In this document: positions 60,815-64,000 of the stretch, piece after piece
How the letters are laid out: each line of letters begins with the position of its first letter
Numbering within the stretch: the first letter of the stretch is position 1
Source: JABMMZ01 sp044341025
Lineage (GTDB): Bacteria; Bacteroidota; Bacteroidia; NS11-12g; UBA955
DNA: 64,000 bases
Direction of reading: 5' to 3'
Assembly: GCA_044341025.1 (NCBI GenBank)
Contig: JBIISM010000004.1
Location: forward strand, 186,001 to 250,000
Program-made: the position numbers and the translations under genes
The notes under the pieces: generated by a model
The model's input: only the letters and a program-made list of their open reading frames with translations
What the model was told of the DNA's origin: nothing
The model's database searches: none

Positions 60815-63280
60815 CTATAAAAATTTAAAATCGAGACCAATCATGAAATTAATTCGACTTTGAGGGTAATAAAAATTCTCGGTGATCAATTTGCCTCCAT
60901 ACACATATTTGAAAGTATAGCCGTTGTTTGAGTAAAAAACCCCATTTATGTTATTTAATAAGGCCTTGAACACAAGCTGCGACTGGCTTTTTAAGGTAAA
61001 TGTTTTCTGCAAACCCATATTTATGGTGTAATAAGCATCCAATTTCCTTGAGGCATTAGAAGTATTATCGAGGTATTGCGGACCTACATATTTAATATTG
61101 GTTTGAAGGTCAAAATTGCTTTGGTGGTGAAAATTCAGTCCAAGGAAAGCAATCGCATTTGGAGAATAGGCGATATCTGTATTCATATAAAGGTCTTTTA
61201 CAAGCGTGCTGCTGTCGTAATTGGAATAGACATCCTCAAACACTTTTATTTTATTGGCACTTAAATTCAGATTGGCATCTAGATTCAAATTGAATTTCGA
61301 TTTTTGAATCAAAGGGTATTGAACGATTAATTCTATGCCTCTCCTATAACTGTTCTTTACATTTCTGCGCAAAGAGCTTCCAACATCGTTGAGTTCGCCT
61401 GTTAAAACCAATTGGTTTATGTATTGCATATTGTAGAAGTTAAACTGAAACATTTTCGACTTCTCCTTAAGAACATAGCCCAATTCGAAATCCTTTAAAT
61501 TTTCAGCTTTTGGTTGCTCGGTCTTGGTGTTGTCAATAATATCGCTGCGCACAGGTTCTCTATTGGCCACACTGAAACTAGAATAGATCCACGATTTAGA
61601 ATTCAATTCATAAACCGTAGAGACTTTAGGATTCATGAATACATGGTTAACATCAAATTGAATGGCTTTTAAATCGTTGTCGTTTCCAGAACCTGAATAT
61701 TGGATATTGCGCAATTGGAATTCTGCATCTGCTTGCAGCTTTGGAGACAAGCGGTAGTTTAATTTAGCAAAGGTATTAAATTCTGTTTTTTTGCTTTTGC
61801 TTTGGTAGTATCTGTAGTCTTTGCCAAAAGGTTGAGCGATGGCGGCCCAAATAACATCGCCATGGTGTTTGCCATCGTACTGGCTGATGCTGACACCGGC
61901 AATGAAGTCTATGTTTCTGTTTTTGTAGTTTAAGCTGCTAAAGTTGCCGTAGAAGATATTGTCCAACCAACGCTGTCTTACCAGATCGCTGTTTAAAACG
62001 GTATCTCCATTGTTGGTATAATTGGCCACTCCATAATTCGAAAAGCCAGCATCCGATTTGTACTCTTCGTAAAAACCTTTACCCGTGCTGGTGAAGAAAG
62101 ATGATTTAAGATTCAATTTGTTGTTCACCTTTTTAAACAGGTGCAATTGGTAATGGTTCTGCCAATAGTTGTCCGTTTGGTTTTTGTACGTATAATAGTT
62201 GTAGGTTCTATCACTGTTTAACAAATTGTTGCGGTCGGCAGCACTCAAGTAATTTCTGTCGGCATAATCCTTCATCCCTTGCACATCGTTTTTAATGCGC
62301 GACTCTGGGGTGCCATACCACGATTGGTAGGTTTTCTCTTTACCACCAAAAGCAAGGGCCGTGATGCTCCATGTTTTTTGTGTGTAGCTCAAATTAAATT
62401 GGAAAGCTTTGAGGTCGCTGGCTGCGCGGTCTAAATACCCATCGCTGTTTACTTTAGACAAGCGGCCAGTAAAATTGAACTTACCCAGCATACCGGTTCC
62501 AAATTGCATGGTCGATTTGAAGGTATTAAACGAACCTGCAGATTGTTGCAATTGAAGGAAAGGCTTAGCCGATTGACTCATGTTTTGGATGTTAATATTG
62601 GCACCAAAAGCCCCGCTGCCTATGGTACTGCTACCGGCACCCCTTTGGATTTGCACCGAAGAAGTTGAAGAAGCCAGGTCGGGCATATTGACCCAAAACA
62701 CCCCATGGCTTTCAGCATCGTTAATGGGAATACCGTTGATGGTTACGTTTATTCGGGTTGCATCACTGCCACGAATTCTAATCCCTGTATAACCTACCCC
62801 AGCACCGGCATCGCTGGTTGTAATAGCAGAAGGTGTATTGCCAATGAGGTAGGTAAAATCTTGTCCTAGGTTGATTCTGGAAAGTTGCTTGGCAGTAACG
62901 GGTGTGAAGGCATAACCATTTTTTTCGCGCACTTGAATGGCTTTAACGGTATGGTTTTGTTGATCAATAATATTTTCCAGCAATATAATTGCTACAGAAT
63001 CATCGCTTTTCAAAAACACGCGTGTCCTTTCATGTCTGAAGCCTGGAGCAAGTACTTCAAGATAGTAGACACCATAAGGAAGTAAAAACTCAGCAGCCCC
63101 AATAGACTCTTTTTTTAGTTTCATTGCCGTATCGAGCACTTGAATGGTGTAGGATTCGAGTTCTAAATTTTCAGGAACTTTAACGGTACAAGAGAGTTTG
63201 TACATTGGCTTTTGCTGAGCCAGGACAACATTTGAGAAAAGGCAAAATAAAATACCACATAAAACAGCTTGTTTTTTCAT
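60815..63280 (-). CDS. TonB-dependent receptor, predicted thiamin uptake
   Basis: From ATG 63280 (MKKQAVLCGILFCLFSNVVLAQ) the receptor has 821 residues. A carboxypeptidase-like domain (about 25-110) is followed by the plug (VGYTGIRIRGSDATRINVTI, NDAESHGVFWVNMPDLASS, IQRGAGSSTIGSGAFGANI) and a barrel ending in MIGLDFKFL. The barrel sequence alone does not reveal the ligand. The TPP riboswitch in its leader does: Bacteroidota receptors under THI-boxes are the predicted outer-membrane thiamin transporters (family knowledge). Energy would come from the ExbBD-TonB operon at 35307-40909. The frame to 63316 adds 12 residues that do not look like part of the signal peptide. Confidence 0.9.
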   Translation of the reverse strand: MKKQAVLCGILFCLFSNVVLAQQKPMYKLSCTVKVPENLELESYTIQVLDTAMKLKKESIGAAEFLLPYGVYYLEVLAPGFRHERTRVFLKSDDSVAIILLENIIDQQNHTVKAIQVREKNGYAFTPVTAKQLSRINLGQDFTYLIGNTPSAITTSDAGAGVGYTGIRIRGSDATRINVTINGIPINDAESHGVFWVNMPDLASSTSSVQIQRGAGSSTIGSGAFGANINIQNMSQSAKPFLQLQQSAGSFNTFKSTMQFGTGMLGKFNFTGRLSKVNSDGYLDRAASDLKAFQFNLSYTQKTWSITALAFGGKEKTYQSWYGTPESRIKNDVQGMKDYADRNYLSAADRNNLLNSDRTYNYYTYKNQTDNYWQNHYQLHLFKKVNNKLNLKSSFFTSTGKGFYEEYKSDAGFSNYGVANYTNNGDTVLNSDLVRQRWLDNIFYGNFSSLNYKNRNIDFIAGVSISQYDGKHHGDVIWAAIAQPFGKDYRYYQSKSKKTEFNTFAKLNYRLSPKLQADAEFQLRNIQYSGSGNDNDLKAIQFDVNHVFMNPKVSTVYELNSKSWIYSSFSVANREPVRSDIIDNTKTEQPKAENLKDFELGYVLKEKSKMFQFNFYNMQYINQLVLTGELNDVGSSLRRNVKNSYRRGIELIVQYPLIQKSKFNLNLDANLNLSANKIKVFEDVYSNYDSSTLVKDLYMNTDIAYSPNAIAFLGLNFHHQSNFDLQTNIKYVGPQYLDNTSNASRKLDAYYTINMGLQKTFTLKSQSQLVFKALLNNINGVFYSNNGYTFKYVYGGKLITENFYYPQSRINFMIGLDFKFL

Positions 63281-63344
63281 ACAAATTTTTAAATAAAATT
63301 GGTTTTGGAATAGCAAGCCTAAAGCCAGACATGTTAAAAAATCT

Positions 63345-63421
63345 GTTTTCCCCGTCGCAGCAATTACGCTTATCCGGGTTCTGTGGGTATTATCTCAGCA
63401 ATTGGTATTGCACCCCAAAAC
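63345..63421 (-). promoter_or_regulatory. TPP riboswitch (THI-box)
   Basis: Read on the minus strand, the 77 bases begin with GTTTT (63421-63417), which pairs with AAAAC (63349-63345) as helix P1. GGGGTGC follows, then the hallmark GCTGAGATAATACCC (CTGAGA at 63398-63393, ATACCC at 63390-63385). Next come GAACCC (63381-63376), a small helix around GTAATT, and GCGACGGGGAA. These match the thiamin-pyrophosphate aptamer consensus in order. The receptor ATG is 64 bases downstream. No U-rich terminator lies between, so control of translation initiation is more likely than attenuation (inference). Confidence 0.88.
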
Positions 63422-63484
63422 TTGCAGCAAGATTAGGTCAAAAAAATGAGATTGGCAAATTGATAAAGCAAAGAATCATTTATC

Positions 63485-64000
63485 TCAAAACATACTTAAA
63501 TCGAGTTGATCGAAATCTTTGATTTCAGATAACTTGAAAAGTTTATTGATTGATAGCTTTGTTTTGGTCGTTTCAAAGACCTCATCCCCACCCTCAGCTT
63601 CTGGGTTGGTGTTTTCTTTGACGATTTTATCTTTGCTTGAAAAATTGATACTGGTTTCACTATCAACTACTGGGCCATGGTTATCGGAACTGCTGTAACC
63701 AATGAGTTCAAAATCTGAATTTTGATATCTAAACATATAGGCCCAATAGCCATATCTACCATGTCCATAATTTATATACAACTTAGATTTCTTTATTTCT
63801 ACGCCAAGTTCAGGCGCAAAATAAACGCCACCATCTTCATTTTCCGATGAAAAGCAATCCTCGTTTTTTAGGACCAATTCATAATTTCCACTTTTATTAA
63901 ACAAAATAATGATCCCACGTCGGTTTTGGTCCAATGGTCCGCGGACTTCGTCTGTAACAATTTTGGACATATCGGTGCCCTTAATAATTAAAACACAATC
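63485..64000 (-). CDS. Conserved protein of unknown function (5' end outside window)
   Basis: The frame is open through the right edge (DCVLIIKGTD before an internal ATG at 63970), so the N-terminus is cut off; 171 residues are visible. The sequence GIIILFNKSGNYELVLKNEDCFSSENEDGGVYFAPELGVEI, read here in parts, with YINYGHGRYGYWAYMFRYQN and FELIGYSSSD, matches a family of exported Bacteroidota/Gammaproteobacteria proteins whose missing start often has an EF-hand-like GDLN-x-DG-x-ED loop (from memory). The C-terminus is KLFKLSEIKDFDQLD. Function unknown. It is transcribed toward the riboswitch-controlled receptor. Confidence 0.75.
   Translation of the reverse strand, partial: DCVLIIKGTDMSKIVTDEVRGPLDQNRRGIIILFNKSGNYELVLKNEDCFSSENEDGGVYFAPELGVEIKKSKLYINYGHGRYGYWAYMFRYQNSDFELIGYSSSDNHGPVVDSETSINFSSKDKIVKENTNPEAEGGDEVFETTKTKLSINKLFKLSEIKDFDQLDLSMF

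Noticed and set aside
1..64000. CRISPR array, integron, insertion sequence, prophage or toxin-antitoxin pair
   Set aside because: I saw no regularly spaced repeats, no transposase, integrase or recombinase motifs, no phage structural genes and no small paired antitoxin/toxin frames anywhere in the window.

Overview
The window is an A+T-rich chromosomal segment of a Bacteroidota bacterium, and nothing in it is a plasmid or phage core. The evidence is TonB-dependent receptors with carboxypeptidase-like N-termini, a DUF4249 lipoprotein paired with a receptor, an ExbB-ExbD-ExbD-TonB operon, a lamin-tail protein with a secretion-type C-terminal module, an ATP synthase epsilon-beta pair, the absence of Shine-Dalgarno sequences, and a recurrent TAnnTTTG promoter box. 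Genus cannot be given. The sequence suggests a free-living environmental member near Chitinophagales/Sphingobacteriales (inference).

Layout. 1-640: end of ychF, then tRNA-Lys(UUU) with promoter and terminator. 640-4390: a small accessory patch next to the tRNA, holding a partial copy of the tRNA 3' end, a FISUMP-domain protein, an unknown secreted protein and a truncated surface protein. 4390-16040: minus-strand housekeeping genes (asnB; guaA, a binding-protein-like gene and an RsmB-type methyltransferase; gyrB; arginase; yidC-rsmE). 16400-23020: MBL/beta-CASP nuclease with a queuosine-precursor-type transporter, an LptF/G permease with a START-like protein, and a PAP2/GT39 pair. 23070-32610: lipoprotein, giant beta-barrel protein, giant sensor kinase and heptose epimerase (minus), then a PTPS/QueD enzyme and an FtsB-like protein (plus). 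32620-44530: lamin-tail surface protein, the seven-gene TonB energisation operon, and a DUF4249/TonB-receptor pair. 44690-58130: L,D-transpeptidase, atpDC, RRM protein, tag, an outer-membrane protein, glyQS-rnhB, pyrC, rfaE2, a flippase-like protein, panD and dtd. 58130-64000: outer-membrane barrel, MATE exporter, a gene remnant, a TonB receptor under a TPP riboswitch, and a partial unknown gene.

How it works together. Much of the content concerns the cell envelope: LPS heptose supply (rfaD, rfaE2), LPS export (LptF/G), membrane insertion (YidC), peptidoglycan cross-linking (L,D-transpeptidase), and TonB power for several receptors. The clearest hidden signal is a THI-box (TPP riboswitch) on the minus strand in front of the last receptor, which marks that receptor as a thiamin-responsive uptake gene. 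A second pattern is a TAnnTTTG box lying only 4-20 bases before many start codons, which implies very short or absent leaders. I found no convincing wholly new system. The better candidates for follow-up are the seven-gene TonB operon with its PstS-like and TPR members, the 1234-residue kinase placed between LPS and barrel genes, and the orphan binding protein coupled to guaA.
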